This document shows positions 52,313 to 60,008 of a stretch of DNA of 64,000 bases, piece by piece. Under the pieces are notes generated by a model, which was not told where the DNA came from, did no database searches, and saw only the letters and a program-made list of their open reading frames with translations. Location: assembly GCA_049511415.1 (NCBI GenBank), contig JBEKYC010000004.1:1-64000 (forward strand). The letters are read 5' to 3'. The position numbers were made by a program, and so were the translations under genes. The stretch is from Bog-159 sp049511415. GTDB lineage: Bacteria > Acidobacteriota > Terriglobia > Bryobacterales > Bryobacteraceae. How positions within the stretch are numbered: the stretch's first letter is position 1; every line of letters begins with the position of its first letter.

Positions 52313-54352
52313 TTATCGATTGCCGTGGCTCTCTACCACGGAGTTCAGTACCTTAGAATAACGCCCCAGAGTGCCCGAGGTGAAAAGATTCTCGTGCGCG
52401 GAGCGGATCAATTCGGGGCGTCCGTCGAGCGCCACGCGCCCGTTGAGAGCGGCGGTCTGCGCCGCGCCTCCCATTTCGAGTACCGGCATTGGAATATCGT
52501 AGCCGTGCACGTTCTTACGGATCTCCGTGAAAACCGTCTCCGGAATCCACGGACCCATTTGGCCGGCTACACCCATTTCGCGCGCGATCAGACCCATGAT
52601 CTCCAAATCCGGTTTGGCGCCCATGGCCGAGACAGCTTGGCACAGCCGCTGCACCTCGCCGCACACATTCGTCACCGTGCCGTTTTTTTCGTAGGCGGAT
52701 GCGGCCGGCAAAACCACATCGGCGGCCTGCGCGGTTTCGGTCAGAAATAGGTCCTGGACCACTGTGAAGCAATGCGCGCCGCCCGCAACCCCGCGTAGCG
52801 GATTCGCGCCCACCATCCACAAAACATCCAGATCCCGCGCCGCCAGCATATCCGGTAGCGCCAGCGCGCCCACATCCGGCGTCAGGCCCATATCTACCGC
52901 CCCGCGCGAATTCGAATCGTCCACCAGACAGATATATTGCACCGGAATCCCGAGCGATTCGCCGAATTCCACCAGCTTGTGCACCGCGCGGCCCTTGATC
53001 GCGTCGCCAAATAAAATGACCAGCTCCGGCTCGGCTTTCAGGCGGTCGCGCAGCGATTCCACCGCTTCCAGACCGGCCCCGCGCACGCTCGCTACGGCGT
53101 ATTGATCCTCGCGCACAGGCTGCGCCGTCGCCACGTAAACATGCGCCTGATGATGCCGGTAGTTGGCGCGAATCTGGAACGACAGGAACGGCTGTTCCAG
53201 CGCCAGATCCGAGCCGATCACCAGCACGGCTTTCTTCTCGTACAGATCCGCCGTGGTAGCCAGCTTTCCGGTCTGGCCGCTGAGCGCGTCCAGCAGCGCC
53301 GGCACATCGCCCGTGCGGCGGTGATCGATGTTCCCGGTCCCCAGAACCTCGCGCGCGAACTTTTGCAGATAGTAATTCTCTTCGTTGGAGGTATGGTTGG
53401 ACCCGATCACGCCGAATTTGCCGCGCCGCTCCCGTACTTCGGCGAATTTCGCCGCCACCGCCGCCAGCGCCTGCGACCACGACACTTCCTTCAGTGCGCC
53501 GTCGATCCGCATCAGCGGCGCCTGCAGCCGCTCCGGATGGTTGTAAAAATCGAATGCATACCGGCCTTTGATGCACAGGAATTCGCCGTTGATGCCGGAC
53601 CGGTCGCGGTTGTTGCCGCGGATAATCTCGTTGTTCCGCACGCCCAGCGTAGTCTTGCAGCCGTTCGAGCAATGCGTGCAGATGGCGCCTACATGCTGCA
53701 TTTCCCAGGGCCGCGTGTGATAGCGATAAATACCGCTGGTCAGCGCGCCCACCGGACAGATGTCGATGCACATGCCACACTCATCGCATTCCAGGTGATC
53801 GCCCTTGTTGGGCGCGATTTCGGAACCAACCCCGCGATTGATCACGCCCAGCGCGCCCACCCCCATGCCTTCGTTGCAAATGCGCACGCAGCGGTAGCAC
53901 AGGATGCAGCGCGGATTGTCGAAGAAGACCACCGGCGAAAACTGCTTCTCGTCCACGTGGACCTTCATCTCCGTGAACCGGCTCTCGCCCGCGCCGTAGC
54001 GGAACGTCATGTCCTGCAGTTCGCACTCGCCGCCCTTATCGCATACCGGGCAATCCAGCGGATGGTTGGAGAGCAGGAATTCCAGCATGGACTTGCGTGC
54101 CGCCGCCACCTGCGGCGTTTCCGTGCGCACCACCATGCCTTCGGCCACCGGTTGGGTGCATGCCGTGATCAACTTCGGCATCTTCTCGATTTCCACCAGG
54201 CACATGCGGCAGGCCGCCTGCAACGTCAGCCCTTCGTAATAACAAAAGGCCGGCACCTCGATACCCGAGCGCTTCGCCGCATCGATGAGCAGCATTCCCG
54301 CCGGCGCCTGTATGGCCCGGCCGTCGATCGTGAAATTGACAATATCAGCCAT
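52313..54352 (-). CDS. nuoG: NADH-quinone oxidoreductase subunit G
   Basis: This 679-residue subunit has a [2Fe-2S] region (CYYEGLTLQAACRMC with a later Cys in TACTQP), a Cys/His segment (HPLDCPVCDKGGECELQD) and two [4Fe-4S] segments (CILCYRCVRICNEG, CDECGMCIDICPVG). A molybdopterin-like C-terminal domain has an additional Cys set (CTHCSNGC, and a Cys in FLCIKGRY), as in proteins with the N7-like cluster. It carries electrons from NADH toward the quinone arm. A palindromic element follows the upstream nuoF gene. Confidence 0.96.
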   Translation of the reverse strand: MADIVNFTIDGRAIQAPAGMLLIDAAKRSGIEVPAFCYYEGLTLQAACRMCLVEIEKMPKLITACTQPVAEGMVVRTETPQVAAARKSMLEFLLSNHPLDCPVCDKGGECELQDMTFRYGAGESRFTEMKVHVDEKQFSPVVFFDNPRCILCYRCVRICNEGMGVGALGVINRGVGSEIAPNKGDHLECDECGMCIDICPVGALTSGIYRYHTRPWEMQHVGAICTHCSNGCKTTLGVRNNEIIRGNNRDRSGINGEFLCIKGRYAFDFYNHPERLQAPLMRIDGALKEVSWSQALAAVAAKFAEVRERRGKFGVIGSNHTSNEENYYLQKFAREVLGTGNIDHRRTGDVPALLDALSGQTGKLATTADLYEKKAVLVIGSDLALEQPFLSFQIRANYRHHQAHVYVATAQPVREDQYAVASVRGAGLEAVESLRDRLKAEPELVILFGDAIKGRAVHKLVEFGESLGIPVQYICLVDDSNSRGAVDMGLTPDVGALALPDMLAARDLDVLWMVGANPLRGVAGGAHCFTVVQDLFLTETAQAADVVLPAASAYEKNGTVTNVCGEVQRLCQAVSAMGAKPDLEIMGLIAREMGVAGQMGPWIPETVFTEIRKNVHGYDIPMPVLEMGGAAQTAALNGRVALDGRPELIRSAHENLFTSGTLGRYSKVLNSVVESHGNR

Positions 54353-54361
54353 TTTTAATTA

Positions 54362-54433
54362 GCCACAGATGAACACAGATGAACACAGATAACACCCGGT
54401 TTTTATCCGTGTTCATCTGTGTTCATCCGTGGC
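54362..54433. repeat. Long palindromic element between nuoF and nuoG
   Basis: Two 31-base arms (54362-54392 and 54403-54433) form an almost perfect inverted repeat with a 10-base loop. The arms contain CCACAGATGAACACAGATGA and its reverse complement, with two substitutions that form G-U pairs in RNA. It lies in the 88-base gap between nuoF and nuoG, the largest within the operon. A related, shorter element lies between nuoE and nuoD (56256-56306). This is a REP/MITE-like dispersed element rather than a normal operon spacer. Confidence 0.7.
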
Positions 54434-54440
54434 CACTTCC

Positions 54441-55754
54441 TTAAACCGCGACCAACTGCGAAGCCGCTTCATACGGGCAAGGCTTCCCATTCAGATGATC
54501 CTCGAACTCGTGATAGAACTTCTCCACAATCGAGATGGTCGGCAAAGCCGCCGCATCGCCCAGCGGGCAAAATGTCTTGCCCAGCATATTCTTCGCTAAA
54601 TCGCCGATCAGCGCAATGTCGCTGCGCACGCCCATGCCATCATGAAACCGCTGCAGCAGCTTGCGAATCCACGAGGTTCCCTCGCGGCATGGGATGCACC
54701 AGCCGCAGCTTTCGTGCGCATAAAACCGCATGATCCGCAGCGCCGCTTTCACCATGCAGGTATCCTCATGCATGATCACTACGCCGCCCGAACCCAGCAT
54801 CGATTTCGCCTTCGCCATGGCGTCGTAATCCATGGTCAGGCCCTCGCACTCCGCCGCTGTCAGCACCGGGCAAGACGATCCGCCGGGAATGAATGCTTTC
54901 AGTTTTTTGCCGCCCAGTATTCCGCCGCCGACTTCCTCGATCATAGTCTTCACCGGGAAGCCCAGCTTCAATTCATAAACGCCCGGGCGATTCACGTGTC
55001 CCGTCAGGCACGTCATCTTGGTGCCGCCCGCCTTCGGAATCCCCAAGGCCGCGAACGCTGCGCCGCCATCCCGGAGGATGGCCGGAACCGCGCAATAAGT
55101 CTCCACGTTGTTCAGAATCGTGGGGCATTGGAACGCCCCCGACACCGCCGGAAACGGCGGGCGTATGCGGGGAATGCCGCGTTTGCCTTCGAGCGATTCG
55201 AGCAGCGCCGATTCTTCGCCGCATTCGTAGGCGCCCGCGCCCGTGTGTGTGTACAGATCGAAATCGAAGCCCGTGCCGCGGATGTTTTTGCCCAGGTAGC
55301 CGTGCGCATAGGCTTCCGCGATGGCCTTGTCCATCACCTCGATCAGATAGCGATACTCGCCGCGTATGTAAATGTACCCGGCATGCGCATCTACCGCCAG
55401 TCCCGCGATCAGCGCGCCCTCGATCAACTGGTGCGGATCGTTTTCCATCAGCACGCGGTCTTTGCAGGTGCCCGGCTCGCTCTCGTCCGCATTCACCACG
55501 ATGTACTTGGGTTTGGGCGAAGTGCGCGGCACGAAGCTCCACTTCATGCCCGCGGGGAAACCCGCGCCGCCGCGTCCGCGCAGGTTCGAGATCTTGACCT
55601 CCTCGATAATCTGCTCGGGCTTCATGCCGGCTGCCTTTTCGAAGGCTTTGTATCCGTCCGTAGCCAGATACGTATCGATCGAGGCCGAGTTCTCCAGGCC
55701 GAAACGGCGGCTCAGGATCTTGGTTTCGAGCGGATGCGGTTCGTTGTACAGCAT
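54441..55754 (-). CDS. nuoF: NADH-quinone oxidoreductase subunit F
   Basis: A 437-residue subunit with the FMN/NADH site (GRGGAGFPAGMKWSF, ADESEPGTCKDR, GAGAYECGEESALLESLEG) and the N3 [4Fe-4S] motif HESCGWCIPCREGTSW. It accepts electrons from NADH through FMN. It is 4 bases from nuoE; the next gene nuoG is 88 bases away across a palindrome. Normal length. Confidence 0.97.
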   Translation of the reverse strand: MLYNEPHPLETKILSRRFGLENSASIDTYLATDGYKAFEKAAGMKPEQIIEEVKISNLRGRGGAGFPAGMKWSFVPRTSPKPKYIVVNADESEPGTCKDRVLMENDPHQLIEGALIAGLAVDAHAGYIYIRGEYRYLIEVMDKAIAEAYAHGYLGKNIRGTGFDFDLYTHTGAGAYECGEESALLESLEGKRGIPRIRPPFPAVSGAFQCPTILNNVETYCAVPAILRDGGAAFAALGIPKAGGTKMTCLTGHVNRPGVYELKLGFPVKTMIEEVGGGILGGKKLKAFIPGGSSCPVLTAAECEGLTMDYDAMAKAKSMLGSGGVVIMHEDTCMVKAALRIMRFYAHESCGWCIPCREGTSWIRKLLQRFHDGMGVRSDIALIGDLAKNMLGKTFCPLGDAAALPTISIVEKFYHEFEDHLNGKPCPYEAASQLVAV

Positions 55755-55758
55755 CGGT

Positions 55759-56241
55759 TTAATTGAGCTTCCTCAAGCTGTCGATGAGCTGATCCAGTTT
55801 CTCGGGTGTGACGAAATGGTGGAAATCGTAATTGATCTGCACCGCCGGCGCCCACGAACACGCCCCCACGCATTCGACTTCTTCGAGCGAAACCTGCCCG
55901 TCGGCGGTCACTTCCTTGTGGCCCACGCCCACTTTCTGGCAGGCATGCTCCCAAAGCTCCATCCCGCCGCGCAGCAGGCAACTGATATTCGTGCATACCT
56001 GCACGTGATATTTACCCTGCGGCTTCTTGTGCAGCATGGAATAGTAACCCACTACTTCGTCCACCTGCAAAGGAGTCACGCCCGTCCGCCGCGCCACTTC
56101 CTCGATCAGTTCCGGCGTCACCGCGCCGATCTCGTCCTGCGCATAAAGCAGCATCGGGATCACCGCCGACCGCGTCCGGCCGGGCGGATAGCTGCGCAGC
56201 AGCTTCTCAAACCGGGCTTCCAACTCAAGAGAAAAAGTCAT
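55759..56241 (-). CDS. nuoE: NADH-quinone oxidoreductase subunit E
   Basis: This 160-residue thioredoxin-fold subunit has the [2Fe-2S] Cys in CTNISCLLRGG and VECVGACSWAP (C-x4-C and C-x3-C), the N1a cluster. It lies with nuoF between two palindromic elements. Length typical. Confidence 0.96.
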   Translation of the reverse strand: MTFSLELEARFEKLLRSYPPGRTRSAVIPMLLYAQDEIGAVTPELIEEVARRTGVTPLQVDEVVGYYSMLHKKPQGKYHVQVCTNISCLLRGGMELWEHACQKVGVGHKEVTADGQVSLEEVECVGACSWAPAVQINYDFHHFVTPEKLDQLIDSLRKLN

Positions 56242-56255
56242 GAAAACCTATACAG

Positions 56256-56306
56256 GGCCACCGATAAACACAGAACTCCGTTTCTGAATCCGTGTTTATC
56301 TGTGGC
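56256..56306. repeat. Palindromic element between nuoD and nuoE
   Basis: GGCCACCGATAAACACAG pairs, with a few mismatches, with CCGTGTTTATCTGTGGCC across a short loop. It is the degenerate cousin of the element at 54362-54433, sharing the CCAC-GAT-AACACAG core. It fills most of the 71-base nuoE-nuoD gap, so the nuoEF pair is bracketed by the two elements. Confidence 0.6.
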
Positions 56307-56312
56307 CATAAA

Positions 56313-57542
56313 TTACCTGTCGCAATCGCCCAAAACAAAATCCATGCTGCCGATCGACGCAATCACATCCGCGATCAACGTGCCCTCGACCATGCACGGC
56401 ACCGCTTGCAAATTACCGAAGCTGGGACCCCGCACATGCACCCTGTACGGCAGCGTCGTGCCGTCGCTCACCACGTAATAGCCGACCTCGCCCCGCGGCG
56501 ACTCGATGGTCTGATACACTTCGCCGGCCGGCACCCGGAAGCCCTCCGTCACAATCTTGAAATGATAGATGAGCGCTTCCATCTGCGTCTTCATCTTCTC
56601 CCGGTCCGGCAGCACCACGTGCGGAGCATCCGCCGTCCAGCGCCCGCTGGGCATGCCTTCGAGCGCCTGTTTGACGATCCGCGCGCTCTGCCGCATCTCC
56701 TCGATGCGTACCTGGTAGCGTGCAAACACGTCGCCTTCGGTGCGCGTCGGAACTTCGAAATCGAATTGGTCGTAGCTCGAATACGGCTCGTTCTTGCGCG
56801 CATCCCACTTCAACCCGGCGGCGCGCAACATAGGACCGGTCACGCCCAAATCCAGCATGTCCTCCATCTTCATGTAGCCCACGCCGCGTGTGCGCCCGAT
56901 CCAGATGCGGTTGTTGGTCAGCAATTCCTCATATTCATCGACCTTGCTCGGAAACGCGTCGATGAAGGTCCGTACGCGATGCTGCCATCCGCGCGGCGGC
57001 TCCAGCGCCAGCCCCCCGATCCGGAAATAACTCGTCATCATGCGCTGGCCCGAATACATCTCGAAAATGCGCAGGATATCCTCGCGCTCCCGGAAGCAAT
57101 ACAGGAACACGCTCATCGCCCCGATATCGATGGCGTGCGTGCCCAGCCAGACCAGATGGCTGTTCAAGCGCGTCAACTCGGTCAGCATCACGCGCGTCCA
57201 CTGCGCCGGTGGCGGAATCTCCAGGCCCAGCAGCTTCTCCACCGCCAGGCAGTAGCACAGATTATTGGAAAGCGGCGCCAGGTAATCGATGCGGTCCGTC
57301 AGCGTCACGGCCTGCTGGTAATTCTTGACTTCGAACTCTTTCTCGATTCCCGTGTGCAGATAGCCGATATCCGGCTGGCACTTGACGATGGTCTCGCCAT
57401 CCAGCTCCAATTTCAGGCGCAGCACGCCATGCGTGGAGGGATGCTGCGGCCCCATGTTCAGGGTCAGGTTGCGTTTCGTCGCTCCCGCCGTCTCCGGTTC
57501 GGCAACCGTTTCCATGATCTCGGGCAAAGCAGTGTCGCTCAC
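56313..57542 (-). CDS. nuoD: NADH-quinone oxidoreductase subunit D
   Basis: The start is set at the GTG in GTGAGCGAC (57540-57542), which overlaps the nuoC stop by four bases. The longer frame to 57740 overlaps nuoC and is rejected. The 409-residue protein has NMGPQHPSTHGVLRL, the quinone-site HPSTHG loop, ESPRGEVGYYVVSDG and the RVHVRGPSFGNLQ terminus. It holds the quinone-binding head with NuoB. Here its nuoB neighbour is missing. Confidence 0.96.
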   Translation of the reverse strand: MSDTALPEIMETVAEPETAGATKRNLTLNMGPQHPSTHGVLRLKLELDGETIVKCQPDIGYLHTGIEKEFEVKNYQQAVTLTDRIDYLAPLSNNLCYCLAVEKLLGLEIPPPAQWTRVMLTELTRLNSHLVWLGTHAIDIGAMSVFLYCFREREDILRIFEMYSGQRMMTSYFRIGGLALEPPRGWQHRVRTFIDAFPSKVDEYEELLTNNRIWIGRTRGVGYMKMEDMLDLGVTGPMLRAAGLKWDARKNEPYSSYDQFDFEVPTRTEGDVFARYQVRIEEMRQSARIVKQALEGMPSGRWTADAPHVVLPDREKMKTQMEALIYHFKIVTEGFRVPAGEVYQTIESPRGEVGYYVVSDGTTLPYRVHVRGPSFGNLQAVPCMVEGTLIADVIASIGSMDFVLGDCDR

Positions 57543-58012
57543 ACGCGTGACCCCGTTATGCTGTAATCCTTGCGCAACGGATGTCCCTCCCAGTCGTCCG
57601 GTAACATGATGCGGCGCAGATCCGGGTGGTTGCGGAAGTTCACGCCGAAAAGATCGAAAGTCTCGCGCTCGAACCAACCGGCGCCGCGCCAGACTTCCGT
57701 CACCGAATCGATCTCCGCATGATTGCCAGGCAAACGGCATTTCAAACGTAGCCGTTCGCTACGTTCCACTGCCAGCAGATGGTACACCACTTCGAAGCGC
57801 GGCTCCGCCGGATACCGGTCCACGCCAGTCACCGTGCTCAAGCGCACGAAGCCTCGCTCCTCTTTCAGAAACCGGCAGACGCGCACAATGTCCTCCGGCG
57901 CGATTTCCAGCGTCAGCTCGCCCCGGTCGAATTTCCCGCCCAACAGCGCAGCGGCATCGAAGGCTTCGAGTGCTGCCGCCGTGGCGTGTTCTTTCAGATT
58001 TTCAGGAAGCAT
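57539..58012 (-). CDS. nuoC: NADH-quinone oxidoreductase subunit C
   Basis: A 157-residue hydrophilic subunit with VTGVDRYPAEPRFEVVYHLL, VTEVWRGAGWFERETFDLFG and LPDDWEGHPLRKDY. It is part of the peripheral arm, next to NuoD. Short but within the usual range. It starts 10 bases after nuoA, where nuoB would normally be. Confidence 0.96.
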   Translation of the reverse strand: MLPENLKEHATAAALEAFDAAALLGGKFDRGELTLEIAPEDIVRVCRFLKEERGFVRLSTVTGVDRYPAEPRFEVVYHLLAVERSERLRLKCRLPGNHAEIDSVTEVWRGAGWFERETFDLFGVNFRNHPDLRRIMLPDDWEGHPLRKDYSITGSRV

Positions 58013-58022
58013 TGGATTCCGG

Positions 58023-58412
58023 TTACTTCGACGATTGGCCGGCGCCGGACCAGTCCAAGGCGCCTTTCTTCCAGATGTAGAAAAAGCCCGCCAGAACCAG
58101 GGCGATGAAGATCAACATCTCAAAAAACGCGAAAAACCTCAGTTCGCGGTACACCACCGCCCACGGATACAGAAATATGGCTTCGATGTCGAACAGGATA
58201 AAAAGCATGCCCACCAGGTAGAACTTCACGCTGAACCGCTCCCGCGCACTGCCGGTGGGCGTGATGCCGCACTCGTAGGGCATATCCTTCACGCGATTGC
58301 GGATTTTCTTGCCCAGAATGTATGAAATTCCGATCATACCGGCAGCTACGGCCATGGCAATGACCACCTGCAGCAGGACGGGCCAATAAACCTCGGGATA
58401 CGTCTGGGGCAT
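58023..58412 (-). CDS. nuoA: NADH-quinone oxidoreductase subunit A
   Basis: A 129-residue three-helix membrane subunit with YECGITPTGSARERFSVKFYL and FDIEAIFLYPWAVVYRELRF, including the conserved Glu/Asp of the TM2 region and the loop near the quinone site. It is the first gene of the nuo operon; a TATAGT -10 lies 13 bases upstream on the minus strand. Length normal. Confidence 0.96.
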   Translation of the reverse strand: MPQTYPEVYWPVLLQVVIAMAVAAGMIGISYILGKKIRNRVKDMPYECGITPTGSARERFSVKFYLVGMLFILFDIEAIFLYPWAVVYRELRFFAFFEMLIFIALVLAGFFYIWKKGALDWSGAGQSSK

Positions 58413-58425
58413 GCGCTTAAATTTG

Positions 58426-58433
58426 ACTATAAT
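58426..58433. promoter_or_regulatory. Overlapping divergent -10 boxes (thiS and nuoA)
   Basis: The 8-base core ACTATAAT reads TATAAT on the plus strand (58428-58433, toward thiS) and TATAGT on the minus strand (58431-58426, toward nuoA). It lies in a 36-base gap. Each start codon is only 13-15 bases from its box, so transcripts would be nearly leaderless. -35 matches are weak. Confidence 0.4.
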
Positions 58434-58448
58434 GGGTGCCAGAGAAGA

Positions 58449-58667
58449 GTGTCAACCAACGCGCAAATTCAGATTGTGGTAAACGGCGAAGCTCGCACGC
58501 TCGCCGCCGGCCAAAACATCCGCCAATTGCTGCTGGATCTGGCCATCGATCCCGCCCGCGTCGCCGTGGAACTGGATCGCTGCATCGTCAAGCCGCAACA
58601 GTGGGAAGCCACCGCGCTGGCCGACGGCGCGCAATTAGAAATCGTCCAGTTCGTCGGCGGCGGTTAG
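58449..58667 (+). CDS. thiS: ThiS-like sulfur carrier protein
   Basis: A 72-residue beta-grasp protein with a GTG start and a C-terminal FVGGG, the Gly-Gly end that is adenylated and thiocarboxylated in thiazole synthesis. The core IQIVVNGEARTLAAGQNIRQ and VAVELDRCIVKPQQW match the ThiS family. No thiG, thiF or thiE is adjacent, so it may serve thiamine synthesis at a distance or another sulfur-transfer route. The leader is only about 8 bases. Confidence 0.9.
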   Translation: MSTNAQIQIVVNGEARTLAAGQNIRQLLLDLAIDPARVAVELDRCIVKPQQWEATALADGAQLEIVQFVGGG

Positions 58668-58705
58668 GTTTTATCCTCTCCGCCAAAGACTCTTGAGGCT
58701 TCGCC

Positions 58706-60004
58706 GTGCCCATCACTTACTACAAACTCTCCAACGGACTGCGTGTGATCCTTTCGCCGGATTCCACCGCGCCAACGGTCGTCACGGCCATCTACTACCG
58801 CATCGGTTTCCGCGTGGAGCCGCGCGACCGCACCGGCTTCGCGCACTTGTTTGAGCACATGATGTTTCAAGGCTCCCGAAACCTCGGCAAGATGGAGTTC
58901 ATCCGCCTGGTGCAGCAGAATGGCGGCGTCCTCAACGGATCCACCCGCTTCGATTTCACCAACTACTTCGAACTGCTGCCCTCCCATAAACTCGAAACCG
59001 CGCTCTGGGCCGAGGCCGACCGCATGCAGGGCCTCGCCATCACGGATGAAAACCTGAAGAACCAGCAGAGCGTGGTAATCAACGAGGTGAAGGTGAATGT
59101 CCTCAACCAGCCGTATGGCGGCTTCCCCTGGCTCTGGATGCCCCAATACGCCAATGAAAACTGGTACAACTCGCACAATTTCTACGGCGAGTTGAAAGAC
59201 ATCGAAGCCGCTACCTTGACGGACGTGCAGGCGTTCTTCAAAACCTACTACGCACCCAATAACGCCGCGCTGGCCATCGTGGGCGATTTCGATCCCGAGC
59301 AGGCCATGCAGATGATCGCCAGATATTTCGCCTCCATCGCTCCGGCCATACTGCCGCCCACGCCCGACCTGACCGAGCCGCGCCAGGAAAAAGAGAAGAT
59401 CGCCACCCAAAAGGATCCGCTGGCCAACCGGCCGGCGCTGGCCTTCTCCTATCACATGCCGCCGCGCAATTCACCGGAATATTTCGCCATGGGACTGCTG
59501 GATCAGATGCTGATACAAGGCGACGACAGCCTCCTGTACGAAGAGCTGGTGAAAAAGCGCGGATTCACCGGCGGCGTCTCGGGCGCCATCAACGAACTGG
59601 GCAACATGTTCGACTATGACGGTCCCATGCTTTGGACTGCCTCGTTGTTTCATGACGGCGACGTCAAACCCCAGCAGATCCTGGCGGCCGTCGATTCGGT
59701 CATCGATGGTCTGCAGTCGAAACCCATCGAGCAGAGCCTCTTGCATCGCAGCATCACCAAAATGCGATCCAGTCTGTACGACACGCTGACGGAGTTCGGA
59801 GGCTTCGGCCGCGCCGACCTGATGGCCTGTTATGCGTTATTCGACGACGATCCCACCAGGCTGGATACGTTGGAAGCCGAATTCCGCCAGGTGACGCCGC
59901 AGCTCATCGCGCGCACCGCGCATGAATATCTGCGCCGGACCAACCGCACCGTGTTGTTGATCGAGCCGGGCGCCGCGCCGGAAAACGGCCACCCCGAGGT
60001 CTGA
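58706..60004 (+). CDS. M16 family zinc metallopeptidase (active subunit)
   Basis: A 432-residue M16 peptidase with a GTG start, the inverted zinc motif FAHLFEHMMFQGS (HxxEH) and the downstream Glu in VVINEVKVN. Homologues are processing-peptidase-like, cutting peptides in a two-subunit chamber. No signal peptide is visible. It is followed after 4 bases by a sister gene without the zinc motif, so they form an alpha/beta pair. Confidence 0.94.
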   Translation: MPITYYKLSNGLRVILSPDSTAPTVVTAIYYRIGFRVEPRDRTGFAHLFEHMMFQGSRNLGKMEFIRLVQQNGGVLNGSTRFDFTNYFELLPSHKLETALWAEADRMQGLAITDENLKNQQSVVINEVKVNVLNQPYGGFPWLWMPQYANENWYNSHNFYGELKDIEAATLTDVQAFFKTYYAPNNAALAIVGDFDPEQAMQMIARYFASIAPAILPPTPDLTEPRQEKEKIATQKDPLANRPALAFSYHMPPRNSPEYFAMGLLDQMLIQGDDSLLYEELVKKRGFTGGVSGAINELGNMFDYDGPMLWTASLFHDGDVKPQQILAAVDSVIDGLQSKPIEQSLLHRSITKMRSSLYDTLTEFGGFGRADLMACYALFDDDPTRLDTLEAEFRQVTPQLIARTAHEYLRRTNRTVLLIEPGAAPENGHPEV

Positions 60005-60008
60005 TATC

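Noticed and set aside
53102..54358. Plus-strand 418-codon frame opposite nuoG
   Set aside because: nuoG cluster motifs on the minus strand are decisive; this frame has no recognisable fold.
54362..54433. CRISPR-like repeats because of the repeated ACAGATGAACACAGATGAAC motif
   Set aside because: Only two short tandem units per arm and a palindromic layout; no spacers or cas genes are present.
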